Counted from the first letter of the stretch, positions 35,456 to 44,532 are shown. The stretch is DNA of 64,000 nt from Actinosynnema sp042752395 (GCF_042752395.1 NZ_JBHYXZ010000004.1:1-64000), one strand, 5' to 3'. Notes: generated by a model not told the origin, from the sequence alone. A program made the numbers and translations.

Positions 35456-36296
35456 GGGCGGCCGACGTGCTGCCCGGTCCGGCGGGCAGCAGCGGCAGGC
35501 GGACGTCCGGGGTCGGGATGCGGCCCAGCCGGTGCAGCACGGCCTTGATCACGGTCGGGTTCGGCTCGGCGAACAACGCCGCCGACAGCGTGCTCAGCCG
35601 CCCGCCCAGGGCGCGTGCGGTGGTGACGTCGCCGGCGTGCCAGGCGTCGATCAACCGGGCGAACCCGTCGGTGGCGACGTGCGCGGAAGCCAGGATGCCG
35701 CCGTGCGCGCCCAGCGCGAGCAGCGGCGAGACGAACGCGTCGTCCCCGCCGAGGACGGCCAGGCCGGGCGGCAGGTCGGCGAACAGGTCGACCGTGTCGG
35801 CGTTGATGCCGCCCGCCGCGTACTTGAGCCCCACCACGCCCGGCACGTCCGCCAACCGCCGCAGCGCGCCCGCCGACAGGTACTGCCCGGTCCGGTACGG
35901 GATGTCGTACACGACCAGCGGCACGGGGCTGCCCGCCGCCAGCCGGGCCAGGTGGGCCAGCGCGCCCTCCTCGCCGGGCCGGACGAACGACGGCACGGTG
36001 GTCAGCGACGCCACCACCTCCGGGTGGCCGGCCAGCGCCCGCAGCGCCTCCGGGGTGTTCGCGCCGACCACCAGCGGCGCGTGGCGCTCGCGGCAGACGC
36101 GGGTCACCACGCCCAGGACGGCCCGCTGCTCGTCCGGGGTGAGCGAGGACGGCTCCGCCGTCGTGCCCAGCGCCACGAGCCCCCGTGCGCCGTCGTCCAG
36201 CGCCTGGTGGGCCAGGGCGTCCAGCGCGTCGAGCGCGACCGCGCCCGACCGGTCGAACGGCGTGATCAGGGGGAGGAACAGGCCCGTGAGCGTCAT
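35415..36296 (-). CDS. DapA-family lyase/aldolase
   Basis: This 293-aa class I aldolase has the dihydrodipicolinate synthase fold: GTTAE (44-48, usually GTTGE), VVGANTP, Tyr in VVYDIPYRTGQ (about 128-138) and the Schiff-base Lys158 in GLKYAAG. It probably condenses or cleaves a keto acid with pyruvate. It is unlikely to be the lysine-pathway DapA: it stands beside a divergent LysR and away from other dap genes. ATG 36296 is the family start. A LysR box lies between the two. Confidence 0.82.
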   Translation of the reverse strand: MTLTGLFLPLITPFDRSGAVALDALDALAHQALDDGARGLVALGTTAEPSSLTPDEQRAVLGVVTRVCRERHAPLVVGANTPEALRALAGHPEVVASLTTVPSFVRPGEEGALAHLARLAAGSPVPLVVYDIPYRTGQYLSAGALRRLADVPGVVGLKYAAGGINADTVDLFADLPPGLAVLGGDDAFVSPLLALGAHGGILASAHVATDGFARLIDAWHAGDVTTARALGGRLSTLSAALFAEPNPTVIKAVLHRLGRIPTPDVRLPLLPAGPGSTSAALSAIEPLLATPRA

Positions 36297-36337
36297 GCCA
36301 CCACGGTGCCCGGTGGGACCGTGAAGGACCAGTTCGC

Positions 36338-36352
36338 GTTCCTCAACAGAAC
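36338..36352. promoter_or_regulatory. LysR-type box between the lyase and lysR genes
   Basis: GTTCCTCAACAGAAC is a T-N11-A palindrome within the 70-bp divergent region. An outer CAGTTC/GAACTG pair (36330-36335 and 36361-36366) adds a second symmetry. It fits a LysR binding site controlling both genes. Confidence 0.55.
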
Positions 36353-36366
36353 CGTAAGCTGAACTG

Positions 36367-37269
36367 ATGCTCGACGTCCGCCGCCTGCGGCTGCTGCGCG
36401 ACCTGGCCCACCTGGGCACGATCGCGGCCGTGGCCCGCGCCCACGCCTACACGCCGTCGGCCGTGTCGCAGCAGCTCGCCGCCCTCCAGCGGCAGGCGGG
36501 CGTGCCGCTGCTGGAGCACACCGGCCGCAGCGTCCGCCTCACGCCCGCCGGCACGGCCCTGGTCGGGCACGCCGAGACGGTGCTGGCCGCGCTGGAGGCC
36601 GCGTCCGCCGCCGTGGCCGCCGCGCGCACCGGCCTGTCCGGCGCGGTGCGGATCGGCGCGTTCCCCAGCGCCGTGCCGACCCTGCTGCCCGCCGCGCTGG
36701 TCGCGCTGGGCCGCGACCACCCGGCGCTCGACCTCATGGTGACCGAGCTGGACCCGGTCGACATGCCGGACGCGTTGCGCGACGGCCGCCTCGACGTGGC
36801 GCTGTGGCACGACTACGACATCGCGCCGGTCGAGCCCGACCCCGGCGTGGACTCGGTGCGGTTGCTGGACGAGAAGGTGTTCCTGGCCGTGCCCGCGCGC
36901 GGGTGGCCCGACGGGACGATCGCGAGCGCCCGGGACGCGGCGTGGATCGTCGGCAGCCCCGGCACGCTGTGCCACACCGTGGCGATGAGGGTCTGCCAGG
37001 CCGCCGGCTTCACCGCCCGGGTGCGCCACCACGCCGACGACTTCACCGCCGTGCTGGCCCTGGTCGCCGCCGGCCAGGGCGTCGCCCTGGTGCCGGAACT
37101 GGGCGCGGCCCACCCGCCCGCGGACGTCCACCTCGCCCCCTTGGACGTCCACCGCCGCACCCGCATCGCCTACCGCCGGGGCGCCGGCGCGCACCCCGTG
37201 GTCGCCGCGTGCGTCACCGCCCTGCAAACCTCCACGGCCGCCTACCTGACCGCCCACGGCCGGCCGTGA
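36367..37269 (+). CDS. LysR-family transcriptional regulator
   Basis: This 300-aa regulator has the LysR helix-turn-helix at about 14-35 (HLGTIAAVARAHAYTPSAVSQQ in short) and a PBP2-like effector domain (GAVRIGAFPSAVPTLLP onwards). It is divergent from the DapA-family gene and probably activates or represses it in response to the substrate. It is followed by a 210-bp stretch without a gene before the aldo/keto reductase. Confidence 0.88.
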   Translation: MLDVRRLRLLRDLAHLGTIAAVARAHAYTPSAVSQQLAALQRQAGVPLLEHTGRSVRLTPAGTALVGHAETVLAALEAASAAVAAARTGLSGAVRIGAFPSAVPTLLPAALVALGRDHPALDLMVTELDPVDMPDALRDGRLDVALWHDYDIAPVEPDPGVDSVRLLDEKVFLAVPARGWPDGTIASARDAAWIVGSPGTLCHTVAMRVCQAAGFTARVRHHADDFTAVLALVAAGQGVALVPELGAAHPPADVHLAPLDVHRRTRIAYRRGAGAHPVVAACVTALQTSTAAYLTAHGRP

Positions 37270-37479
37270 ACGCCCGCGGGCCGTCACCCTGCCGCCCACC
37301 TGACCTCCGCCCGGTCCGCTGCCACCCGCACCGCCGCGTGCCTGCCCGCACCGCCTCGCGCCCGCCCACCTGCCGCGTGCCCGTCCCCTCCGCCTTCCGC
37401 CCCTCCACCGCTCCCGCACCGCCACCATCCGCAGTCGGCCTGGGTGGTCGAGGCGCTCCGCGTCCGGCAGGCTGGCCGC
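37270..37479. other. Intergenic stretch, no gene seen
   Basis: These 210 bp are C-rich (many CCGCC and CCTCC units) on the plus strand. I see no ORF with a ribosome-binding site and no strong hairpin. It must hold the promoter of the aldo/keto reductase. Confidence 0.4.
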
Positions 37480-38472
37480 ATGGAGTACACGCAGCTCGGC
37501 CGATCCGGCCTGTCCGTGTCCCGCCTGTGCCTGGGCACGATGAACTTCGGTCCCGAGACGTCGGAGGCCGACAGCCACGCGATCATGGACCGGGCCCACG
37601 AGCACGGCATCAACTTCTTCGACACCGCCGACGTCTACGGCTGGCAGCGCGGCGAGGGCATCACCGAGAACATCATCGGCCGCTGGTTCGCCCAGGGCGG
37701 CGGGCGGCGCGAGCGGACCGTCATCGCCACCAAGCTGTACGGCGACATGGGCGACTGGCCCAACGAGCGGCGGCTGTCCGCGCTGCACATCCGGCGCGCG
37801 GCGGACGCGTCGCTGCGCCGGTTGCAGACCGACCACATCGACCTCCTCCAGATGCACCACGTGGACCGCGACACGCCGTGGGACGAGATCTGGGAGGCGT
37901 TCTCGGTGCTGCGCCGGCAGGGGAAGGTGATCTACTTCGGGTCGTCCAACTTCGCCGGGTGGCACCTCGCGCAGGCCCAGGAGGCGGCCCGGCAGCGGCA
38001 CTTCCTCGGGCTGGTCAGCGAGCAGTCCATCTACAACCTGGTGAACCGGTTCGTGGAGCTGGAGGTGCTGCCCGCCGCCCGGCACTACGGCATCGGCGTG
38101 ATCCCGTGGTCGCCGCTGGGCGGCGGCCTGCTCGGCGGCGTGCTGCGCAAGCAGCGCGAGGGCACCGCCTCCCGCGGCAACAGCGGGCGCAGCCAGGAGG
38201 AGCTGGAGAAGCGCCGGGACGCGATCGAGGCCTACGAGAAGCTGTCCGCCGACCTCGGCGAGGACCCGGCCAACCTGGGCCTGGCCTGGCTGCTGCACCA
38301 GGACGGCGTGACGGCTCCCATCATCGGCCCGCGCACCCTCGACCAGCTCGACGGCTCGCTGCGGGCGACCGCGATCGCCCTGGACGACGAGGTGCTGGCC
38401 AAGCTGGACGACCTCTTCCCACCCCCGGGCCCGAACGGCAGCAAGCCCGCCCCGGAGGCGTACGCCTGGTAG
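37480..38472 (+). CDS. Aldo/keto reductase
   Basis: This 330-aa NADPH-dependent oxidoreductase of the YghZ/potassium-channel-beta group has the (beta/alpha)8 fold. The catalytic tetrad residues are Asp and Tyr in FFDTADVYG (about 46-54), Lys in ATKLYG (about 84-89) and His in LLQMHHVD (about 121-128). The cofactor loop is in PIIGPRTL. The physiological substrate is unknown. ATG 37480 lacks a strong Shine-Dalgarno. It is followed by a methyltransferase gene 28 bp downstream. Confidence 0.9.
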   Translation: MEYTQLGRSGLSVSRLCLGTMNFGPETSEADSHAIMDRAHEHGINFFDTADVYGWQRGEGITENIIGRWFAQGGGRRERTVIATKLYGDMGDWPNERRLSALHIRRAADASLRRLQTDHIDLLQMHHVDRDTPWDEIWEAFSVLRRQGKVIYFGSSNFAGWHLAQAQEAARQRHFLGLVSEQSIYNLVNRFVELEVLPAARHYGIGVIPWSPLGGGLLGGVLRKQREGTASRGNSGRSQEELEKRRDAIEAYEKLSADLGEDPANLGLAWLLHQDGVTAPIIGPRTLDQLDGSLRATAIALDDEVLAKLDDLFPPPGPNGSKPAPEAYAW

Positions 38473-38500
38473 GCCCCGCCACCGTGGAGGAGTGCGAGTC

Positions 38501-39178
38501 GTGACCACCGCCCCGGACGGCAGTCCCGTCGAGGTCTACACCCTGTTCCCGCCGCTCGGCGAGGCCGAGATCGTGCACGGGGTGCTGCCGGCCGGGGCGG
38601 AGGTGCTCGAACTCGGGTGCGGCGCCGGGCGGATCGCGCACCGGCTCGTGGCGCTCGGCCACCCGGTGGTCGGGGTGGACGAGTCGCCCGACATGCTCGC
38701 CCACCTGGACGGCGTGGAGGCGGTGCTCGGGCGGATCGGGGAGGTGCGGCTCGGGCGGCGGTTCGGCGGCGTGCTCCTCGCCGCCCACCTGGTCAACACG
38801 CCGGACGGCGCGGAGCGGCACGGGATGCTCGCGGCGGCTGCCCGTCACCTCGCGGCCGACGGGCGGCTCGTCGTCCAGTGGCACCCGCCGTCCTGGTTCG
38901 AGACCGCGGCGGACGGGCAGGGCGGGGCCGCCGGGCCCGTGCGCACCTCGTTGCGGGACGTGCGCCGCCACGGCGGGCTGCTCAGCGCGACCGTGGACTA
39001 CCGGGTCGGCGACCGGTCGTGGTCGCACCCGTTCACCGCGCGCCGGCTGTCCGAGGCCGACCTCCGGTCCGCCCTCGACGCGGCCGGCCTGGTCCACGAC
39101 CGGTGGCTCACCGCCGACCGGACCTGGTTCTCCGCCCGCCCTCAGTCCTCGAAGTCCTCGTCGTCGCGCGCCAGGTAG
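38501..39178 (+). CDS. Class I SAM-dependent methyltransferase
   Basis: This 225-aa methyltransferase has motif I VLELGCGAGRIAHRLVALGH at about 37-56, motif II VVGVDESPDML and the post-motif region VVQWHPPSWFE. The GGAGGAG at 38486-38492 is 8 bp before GTG 38501, so I prefer it to GTG 38492. The family acts on a small molecule, but the substrate cannot be told. Its 3' end overlaps the convergent small gene by 37 bp. Confidence 0.82.
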   Translation: MTTAPDGSPVEVYTLFPPLGEAEIVHGVLPAGAEVLELGCGAGRIAHRLVALGHPVVGVDESPDMLAHLDGVEAVLGRIGEVRLGRRFGGVLLAAHLVNTPDGAERHGMLAAAARHLAADGRLVVQWHPPSWFETAADGQGGAAGPVRTSLRDVRRHGGLLSATVDYRVGDRSWSHPFTARRLSEADLRSALDAAGLVHDRWLTADRTWFSARPQSSKSSSSRAR

Positions 39179-39321
39179 GTGGCCAGGCGCTCGACCGCGG
39201 TCTCGAAGTCGGGGTTCGCGTCGACGAACGCCCGCAGCTTGTCGGCCAGCCAGGCGAACGTCACCTCCTCCTCGCCCCGGCGGGACTCCAGCTCCTCGAT
39301 GCCACGATCGGTGAAGTACAC
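39142..39321 (-). CDS. DUF6104-family small protein
   Basis: This 59-aa protein, VYFTDRGIEELESRRGEEEV and onward to DDEDFED, matches the small conserved actinobacterial DUF6104 family found next to the 2-oxoglutarate dehydrogenase gene. The acidic C-terminus and helical pattern are typical, but no function is known. The start is GTG 39321 with GGGAGGAAG upstream. Frames that run on further to 40269 are shadows of kgd read through a gap of Ns. Confidence 0.7.
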   Translation of the reverse strand: MYFTDRGIEELESRRGEEEVTFAWLADKLRAFVDANPDFETAVERLATYLARDDEDFED

Positions 39322-39354
39322 GGTCTTCCTCCCACGCACGCGAACGGGAAACGG

Positions 39355-39592
39355 GCGGGGGGGGGGGGGGCCGGGGGGGGGGGGGGGGGGGCCCGCCCCG
39401 GAAAATACCCAAACCAAACCCGGACGCGAGAGGGCGCGCGGGGGGCACGGCGTGACCCTGGTCGACCCCCCCNNNNNNNNNNCACCCCCTGCCGTATCAA
39501 TAACCGGTACGCCCACCCCCCCCCCCCCCGCCCCCCCGCCCGCCCCCCCCCCCCGGGGGGGGGCCCCCCCCCCCCCCCGGCCCGGAAAGATC
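39355..39592. other. Assembly gap with poly-G/poly-C flanks
   Basis: Ten Ns at 39473-39482 lie between G-runs and C-runs downstream of kgd. A short readable island (39398-39472) gives no clear gene. A kgd terminator cannot be evaluated. Confidence 0.85.
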
Positions 39593-39593
39593 C

Positions 39594-42500
39594 CTACTCG
39601 AACGCCTTCGCGATCAGCTCGCGCTGCTCGACCTCGTGCACCTTGGACGACCCCGCGGACGGGGCGGCCATCGGGCGGCGCGAGACGCGCTTCACGGCGA
39701 ACCGCTCGGGCAGCAGCTCCGGCAGCGCCAGCCCGAAGAACGGCCACGCGCCCTGGTTCGCCGGCTCCTCCTGGACCCAGCGCACCTCGGTGGCGTTCGG
39801 GTAGCGGTCCAGCGCCTCGGTCAGCTTCCGCGCCGGCACCGGGTAGAGCTGCTCGATGCGCACGATCGCGACGTCCTTGACGCCCCGCTTCTCCTGCTCG
39901 GCCAGCAGCTCGTAGTAGATCTTGCCGCTGCACAGCAGGACCTTGCGCACCGCGCCCTTGTCCACGCCGCTCGGGTCGTCGATCACCGACTGGAACTTGT
40001 CGGAGATGAACGCCTCCACCGGGCTGGTCGCGGCCTTCAGGCGCAGCATCGACTTCGGGGTGAACACCACCAGCGGCCGGTTCACGCCGTCCAGCGCGTG
40101 CCGCCGCAGCAGGTGGAAGTAGTTCGCCGGCGTCGACGGCACCGCGATCGTCATCGAGCCCTCCGCGCAGAGCTGGAGGAACCGCTCGATGCGGCCGGAC
40201 GTGTGGTCCGGGCCCTGGCCCTCGTGGCCGTGCGGCAGCAGCAGCACGACGTCGGACACCTGGCCCCACTTCGCCTCACCGGACGAGATGAACTCGTCGA
40301 TGATCGGCTGCGCGCCGTTGACGAAGTCGCCGAACTGCGCCTCCCACAGCACCAGCGCGTCCGGGTTGGCGACCGAGTAGCCGTACTCGAAGCCCAGCGC
40401 CGCGAACTCCGACAGCACCGAGTCGTACACCATGAACTTGCCCTGGTTCTCGGCCAGGTTCTGCAGCGGGGTGTACTCCTCGGACTTCTTGCGGTCCACC
40501 AGCGTGGCGTGCCGCTGCACGAACGTGCCGCGCCGCGAGTCCTGGCCCGCCAGGCGGACCGTGCGGCCCTCCAGCACCAGCGACCCGAACGCGAGCAGCT
40601 CGGCGAACGCCCAGTCGATGCCGCCCTCGCGGGCCATCTTGGCGCGCCGCTCCAGCACCGGCTTGACCCGCGGGTGCGGGGTGAAGCCCTCGGGCAGGTT
40701 CACGTGCGCGTCGGCGATCTTCTCGATGACCGACCGCTCGATGCCGGTGGGCAGCTTGGCCGGGACCTGCTGCTCCTGCTCGATCGACGGCGAGGTCTTG
40801 ATCGGGTGCTTCTCCAGCTCCCGGACCTCGTTGAACACGTGCTCCAGCTGCGAGGAGAAGTCCTGCAGCGCCTTCTCGGCCTCCTCGACGGAGATGTCGC
40901 CGCGGCCGATCAGGGACTCGGTGTAGGTCTTGCGCACCGAGCGCTTCGTGTCGATCACGTCGTACATCGCCGGCTGCGTCATCGAGGGGTCGTCGCCCTC
41001 GTTGTGGCCGCGGCGGCGGTAGCACACCATGTCGATCACGACGTCCTTGTTGAACGCCTGCCGGTAGTCCACCGCCAGCTTCGCGACCCAGTAGCACGCC
41101 TCCGGGTCGTCGCCGTTCACGTGGAACACCGGCGCGCCGATCATCTTCGCCACGTCGGTGGAGTACTTCGACGAGCGGGAGTGCTCGGGCGCGGTGGTGA
41201 AGCCGACCTGGTTGTTGACCACCACGTGCACCGTGCCGCCGGTGCGGTAGCCGCGCACCAGCGCGAGGTTCAGCGTCTCGGCGACCACGCCCTGGCCCGC
41301 GAACGCGGCGTCGCCGTGCAGCGCGACCGGCAGCACGGTGAAGCCCTCGCCGCCCTTGTCGAGCATGTCCTGCTTGGCCCGGACGATGCCCTCCAGCACC
41401 GGGTCCACGGCCTCCAGGTGCGACGGGTTCGCGGTCAGCGACACCTTGGTCTCGCCGTCGCCGAACATGCGGAAGTACTTGCCCTCCGCGCCCAGGTGGT
41501 ACTTCACGTCGCCCGAGCCGTGCGCCTGGCCCGGGTCGAGGTTGCCCTCGAACTCGCGGAAGATCTGCGAGATCGGCTTGCCGACGATGTTCGCCAGCAC
41601 GTTCAGCCGGCCGCGGTGCGGCATGCCGATGACGACTTCGTCGATCTCGTGCTCGGCGGCCTTGTCCAGCACCGCGTCCAGCAGCGGGATGACGGTCTCG
41701 CCGCCCTCCAGCGAGAACCGCTTCTGGCCGACGTACTTCGTCTGCAGGAAGGTCTCGAACGCCTCGGCGGCGTTGAGCTTCGACAGGATGTACTTCTGCA
41801 CGGTGGCCGGCGGCTTCTCGTGCGGCACCTCGACGCGCTCCTGGATCCAGAGGCGCTCCTCCGGGTCCAGGATGTGCATGTACTCGACGCCGACCGTGCG
41901 GCAGTACGAGTTGCGCAGCACGCCCAGGATGTCGCGCAGCTTCATCCGCTCCTGGCCCGCGAACCCGCCGACCGGGAACTCCCGGTCGAGGTCCCACAGG
42001 GTCAGGCCGTGCGACAGCACGTCGAGGTCGCGGTGGCTGCGCTGGCGGTAGTTCAGCGGGTCGGTGTCGGCCATCAGGTGGCCGCGGGTGCGGAACGCGT
42101 CGATCAGCTCGATCACCCGGGCGGTCTTGTCGACCGCGCCCTCGGGGATGTCGGCGACCCAGCGGATGGGCTCGTACGGCAGCCGCAGCGACGTGAACAC
42201 GTCGTCGTAGAAGCCATCCTCGCCGAGCAGCAGCTGGTGGATGCGCTTGAGGAACTCGCCCGACTCCGCGCCCTGGATGATGCGGTGGTCGTAGGTGGAG
42301 GTCAGCGTGATGATCTTGCTGACGCCCATGTCCGTCAGGGCCTGCTCGCTGGTGCCCTGGAAGTGCGCCGGGTACTCCATCGCGCCGACGCCGATGATCG
42401 CGCCCTGGCCCGCGGTGAGCCGCGGCACCGAGTGGTTGGTGCCGATCGTGCCCGGGTTGGTGAGCGAGATGGTGGTGCCGGAGAAGTCCTCGGCGGTCAG

Positions 42501-43313
42501 CGAGCCGGTCCGCGCCTTGCGGATCAGGTCCTCGTACGCCTGCCAGAACTGCGTGAACGTCATGTTCTCGCAGCCCTTGATCGACGCCACGACCAGCGAG
42601 CGCGAGCCGTCCTTGCCGGGCAGGTCGATCGCCAGGCCGAAGTTCACGTGCTCGGGCGTGACCACGAACGGCTTGCCGTCGACCTCGGCGAAGTGCCGGT
42701 TCATGTTCGGGAACGCCTTGAGCGCCCGCACCACCGCGTACCCGATCAGGTGGGTGAAGGAGACCTTCCCGCCGCGGGTGCGCTTGAGGTGGTTGTTGAT
42801 CACGATGCGGTTGTCGGCCAGCAGCTTGGCCGGCACGGCGCGCACGCTCGTCGCGGTCGGGACGGTGAGCGACAGCTCCATGTTCTTCGCGATCGCGGCG
42901 GCGGCGCCGCGGAGCTGCTTCTGCTCCTCGCCCTTGGTCTGCTGCACCGGCGCGGCCTTGGCCGCCTCGGCGGGCGCGGGCTTGGCCGCGGGCTTCGGGG
43001 CCGCGGGAGCGGACTTCGGCTGCTGCTTCGGCGCCTGCGGCTGCGGCTGCTGCTGCGCGGGGGCCGGTGCGGGCGCGGGCGCCGGTGTGGCCGCGGGCGC
43101 GGACTGGGTCGGAGCGGGCCGGGTGGCGGTCGTGGTGCCGTTCTCCGCGGCCGTCGTCGCCCCGTTGCCCGACCGCTGCGTCGACTTGTAGTCGGCGAAG
43201 AAGTCGTGCCAGGCCGGGTCTACCGACGACGGGTCGGCGAGGAACTGCTCGTACATCTCCTCGACCAGCCACTCGTTGGGGCCGAACTGAGAAGCAGGAC
43301 TGCTGCTGGACAC
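39594..43313 (-). CDS. kgd: Multifunctional 2-oxoglutarate decarboxylase/dehydrogenase E1-E2 (Kgd)
   Basis: This 1239-aa enzyme is the actinobacterial fusion that oxidises 2-oxoglutarate in the TCA cycle. Residues 1-42 (FGPNEWLVEEMYEQFLADPS) are the regulatory N-domain that binds the FHA protein GarA when phosphorylated. A Pro/Ala/Gln linker (about 45-125) follows, then an E2-type acyltransferase domain (about 130-345, DHRIIQGAESG) and the thiamine-dependent E1 domain from about 370 to the end. It lacks lipoyl domains, as usual for this family. The family length is about 1230. The stop is TAG at 39594. It has a 371-bp upstream region. Confidence 0.95.
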   Translation of the reverse strand: MSSSSPASQFGPNEWLVEEMYEQFLADPSSVDPAWHDFFADYKSTQRSGNGATTAAENGTTTATRPAPTQSAPAATPAPAPAPAPAQQQPQPQAPKQQPKSAPAAPKPAAKPAPAEAAKAAPVQQTKGEEQKQLRGAAAAIAKNMELSLTVPTATSVRAVPAKLLADNRIVINNHLKRTRGGKVSFTHLIGYAVVRALKAFPNMNRHFAEVDGKPFVVTPEHVNFGLAIDLPGKDGSRSLVVASIKGCENMTFTQFWQAYEDLIRKARTGSLTAEDFSGTTISLTNPGTIGTNHSVPRLTAGQGAIIGVGAMEYPAHFQGTSEQALTDMGVSKIITLTSTYDHRIIQGAESGEFLKRIHQLLLGEDGFYDDVFTSLRLPYEPIRWVADIPEGAVDKTARVIELIDAFRTRGHLMADTDPLNYRQRSHRDLDVLSHGLTLWDLDREFPVGGFAGQERMKLRDILGVLRNSYCRTVGVEYMHILDPEERLWIQERVEVPHEKPPATVQKYILSKLNAAEAFETFLQTKYVGQKRFSLEGGETVIPLLDAVLDKAAEHEIDEVVIGMPHRGRLNVLANIVGKPISQIFREFEGNLDPGQAHGSGDVKYHLGAEGKYFRMFGDGETKVSLTANPSHLEAVDPVLEGIVRAKQDMLDKGGEGFTVLPVALHGDAAFAGQGVVAETLNLALVRGYRTGGTVHVVVNNQVGFTTAPEHSRSSKYSTDVAKMIGAPVFHVNGDDPEACYWVAKLAVDYRQAFNKDVVIDMVCYRRRGHNEGDDPSMTQPAMYDVIDTKRSVRKTYTESLIGRGDISVEEAEKALQDFSSQLEHVFNEVRELEKHPIKTSPSIEQEQQVPAKLPTGIERSVIEKIADAHVNLPEGFTPHPRVKPVLERRAKMAREGGIDWAFAELLAFGSLVLEGRTVRLAGQDSRRGTFVQRHATLVDRKKSEEYTPLQNLAENQGKFMVYDSVLSEFAALGFEYGYSVANPDALVLWEAQFGDFVNGAQPIIDEFISSGEAKWGQVSDVVLLLPHGHEGQGPDHTSGRIERFLQLCAEGSMTIAVPSTPANYFHLLRRHALDGVNRPLVVFTPKSMLRLKAATSPVEAFISDKFQSVIDDPSGVDKGAVRKVLLCSGKIYYELLAEQEKRGVKDVAIVRIEQLYPVPARKLTEALDRYPNATEVRWVQEEPANQGAWPFFGLALPELLPERFAVKRVSRRPMAAPSAGSSKVHEVEQRELIAKAFE

Positions 43314-43607
43314 GGCTGGCGCTCGCCTCTATCCATCTCGCTCTTGGTAATGACTCACTCATGGTCAGGCTAGTCCCCCGTCTGGTGCAGTTCACACACA
43401 GGAGGGGCAGCGGCGGGAGTGTTCTCTCACAGAATCGGTCAGGAGATCGGTTCGCGTTATGGGTGCTTGAGCATCACTTGAGGTTAAGCCCGTCACACGC
43501 CCGGTGGTGCGTCGACTCGGAGTAGTTCTGCGCACTGCGGGCGCGGTGTCGCGGTGAGGTGTTCAGAGGTCTGAACCAGAGGTGTCAGTGGGGCTCCGAC
43601 CTGCTTG

Positions 43608-43624
43608 TTCAACTTCGTGGTTGA
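43608..43624 (+). promoter_or_regulatory. ArsR operator 1 (overlaps -35)
   Basis: TTCAAC-TTCGT-GGTTGA is an inverted repeat identical in both arms to the second copy at 43654. It overlaps the start of the -35 box TTGACA. Confidence 0.7.
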
Positions 43625-43649
43625 CAAGCCGGGGGAGGGCTCCTACGGT
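43621..43649 (+). promoter_or_regulatory. arsR promoter
   Basis: TTGACA (43621-43626) and TACGGT (43644-43649) are spaced by 17 bp, close to the ideal primary-sigma promoter. The likely start is near 43656, within operator 2. Confidence 0.7.
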
Positions 43650-43653
43650 GGTA

Positions 43654-43670
43654 TTCAACCGAGAGGTTGA
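43654..43670 (+). promoter_or_regulatory. ArsR operator 2 (overlaps transcription start)
   Basis: TTCAAC-CGAGA-GGTTGA, the same arms as operator 1 with different centre bases, lies 46 bp downstream of it and just before the gene. The two copies make a strong case for autorepression. Confidence 0.75.
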
Positions 43671-43684
43671 GTAAGGAGATGGCG

Positions 43685-44050
43685 GTGGACGACCAGTTGT
43701 CGCGGGTCTTCTCGGCCCTGGCCGACCCGATCCGGCGCGACATGGTGGCGCGGCTGGCGGTGGGCGACGCGACGGTGAACGAGTTGGCCGAGCCGTACTC
43801 CGTGACCGTGCAGGCCGTGTCGAAGCACCTGAAGGTGCTCGAGGAGGCCGGCCTCGTCAGCCGCGGCAGGCAGGCCCAGCGGCGGCCCGTCCACCTCGAG
43901 GCGGAGGTGTTCGACCTGATGACGAAGTGGATCGAGCGCTACCGGCGCGAGGCGGAGCAGCGCTACCGGCGGCTGGACGCCGTGCTCGCCGAGCTGGAGG
44001 ACCCGTCGCGGGACCGCACCGAGACCGATGTCGAAGGAGAAGCATCATGA
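43685..44050 (+). CDS. ArsR-family transcriptional regulator
   Basis: This 121-aa winged-helix protein has the ArsR layout, with FSALADPIRRDMVARLAVGDATVNELAEPYSVTVQAVSKHLKVLEEAGLV (positions about 8-56; the recognition helix is VQAVSKHLKVLE). It lacks the cysteine box of metal-sensing ArsR proteins and belongs to the group that pairs with SRPBCC proteins. The start GTG 43685 is 6 bp after AAGGAG; the ATG at 43679 lies directly on it. Its gene overlaps the next by four bases (ATGA). Two matching operators lie upstream. Confidence 0.88.
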   Translation: MDDQLSRVFSALADPIRRDMVARLAVGDATVNELAEPYSVTVQAVSKHLKVLEEAGLVSRGRQAQRRPVHLEAEVFDLMTKWIERYRREAEQRYRRLDAVLAELEDPSRDRTETDVEGEAS

Positions 44051-44532
44051 CCACGACCACGCACCCCGAGACGGGCATCAGCGCCGACCCGGCCCTGCCG
44101 GTCATCCACATCACCCGCGAGTTCGACGCGTCCCGGGAGTCGGTGTTCCGGGCGCACGTCGACCCGGAGCTGGTGGTGAAGTGGCTGGGGCCGCGTTCGG
44201 TGACCATGCGGGTGGACCGGTGGGACGCCACGACCGGTGGCGCGTACCGGTACGTGCACAGCCGCGGTGACGAGGAGTACCGGTTCTACGGTTCGTTCCA
44301 CGAGGTGCGGCCGGCGGAGCGGATCGTGCAGACGTTCACGTTCGAGGGCTACCCCGACGGGGTGGCGCTGGAGACGCTGACCCTGGAGGAGCTGGACGGC
44401 GGGCGGACGCGGCTGCACGTGGTGAGCGTGTTCGAGTCGACCGAGGCCCGTGACATGGCGCTGGCGAGCGGCATGGAGACCGGGGTCGTCGAGGGGTACG
44501 AGCAGCTGGACGAACTGCTCGCCGGGGCCTGA
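44047..44532 (+). CDS. SRPBCC/AHSA1-domain protein
   Basis: This 161-aa protein has the helix-grip SRPBCC fold of the AHSA1/CalC group: REFDASRESVFRAHVDPELVVKWLGPR (early strand and helix), GGAYRYVHS, FYGSFHEVRPAERIVQTFTFEG and a C-terminal helix EGYEQLDELLAG. The cavity binds a hydrophobic ligand in relatives. In actinomycetes it is paired with an ArsR regulator as here, and the ligand may be shared, but the role is unknown. The ATGA overlap means co-translation. Confidence 0.85.
   Translation: MTTTTHPETGISADPALPVIHITREFDASRESVFRAHVDPELVVKWLGPRSVTMRVDRWDATTGGAYRYVHSRGDEEYRFYGSFHEVRPAERIVQTFTFEGYPDGVALETLTLEELDGGRTRLHVVSVFESTEARDMALASGMETGVVEGYEQLDELLAGA

Larger units (their letters stand above)
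43314..43684. other. Intergenic region between kgd and arsR
   Basis: These 371 bp hold no gene I can support. They contain CTTGAG twice at 11-bp spacing (43466-43471 and 43477-43482), a perfect inverted repeat GTTCAGA-GG-TCTGAAC (43561-43576), the arsR promoter and its operators, and the kgd promoter, which I could not place. Confidence 0.6.

Noticed and set aside
39636..43373. A 1245-codon open frame opposite kgd
   Set aside because: A long antisense frame is normal in GC-rich coding DNA. The other strand is Kgd with all its domains.
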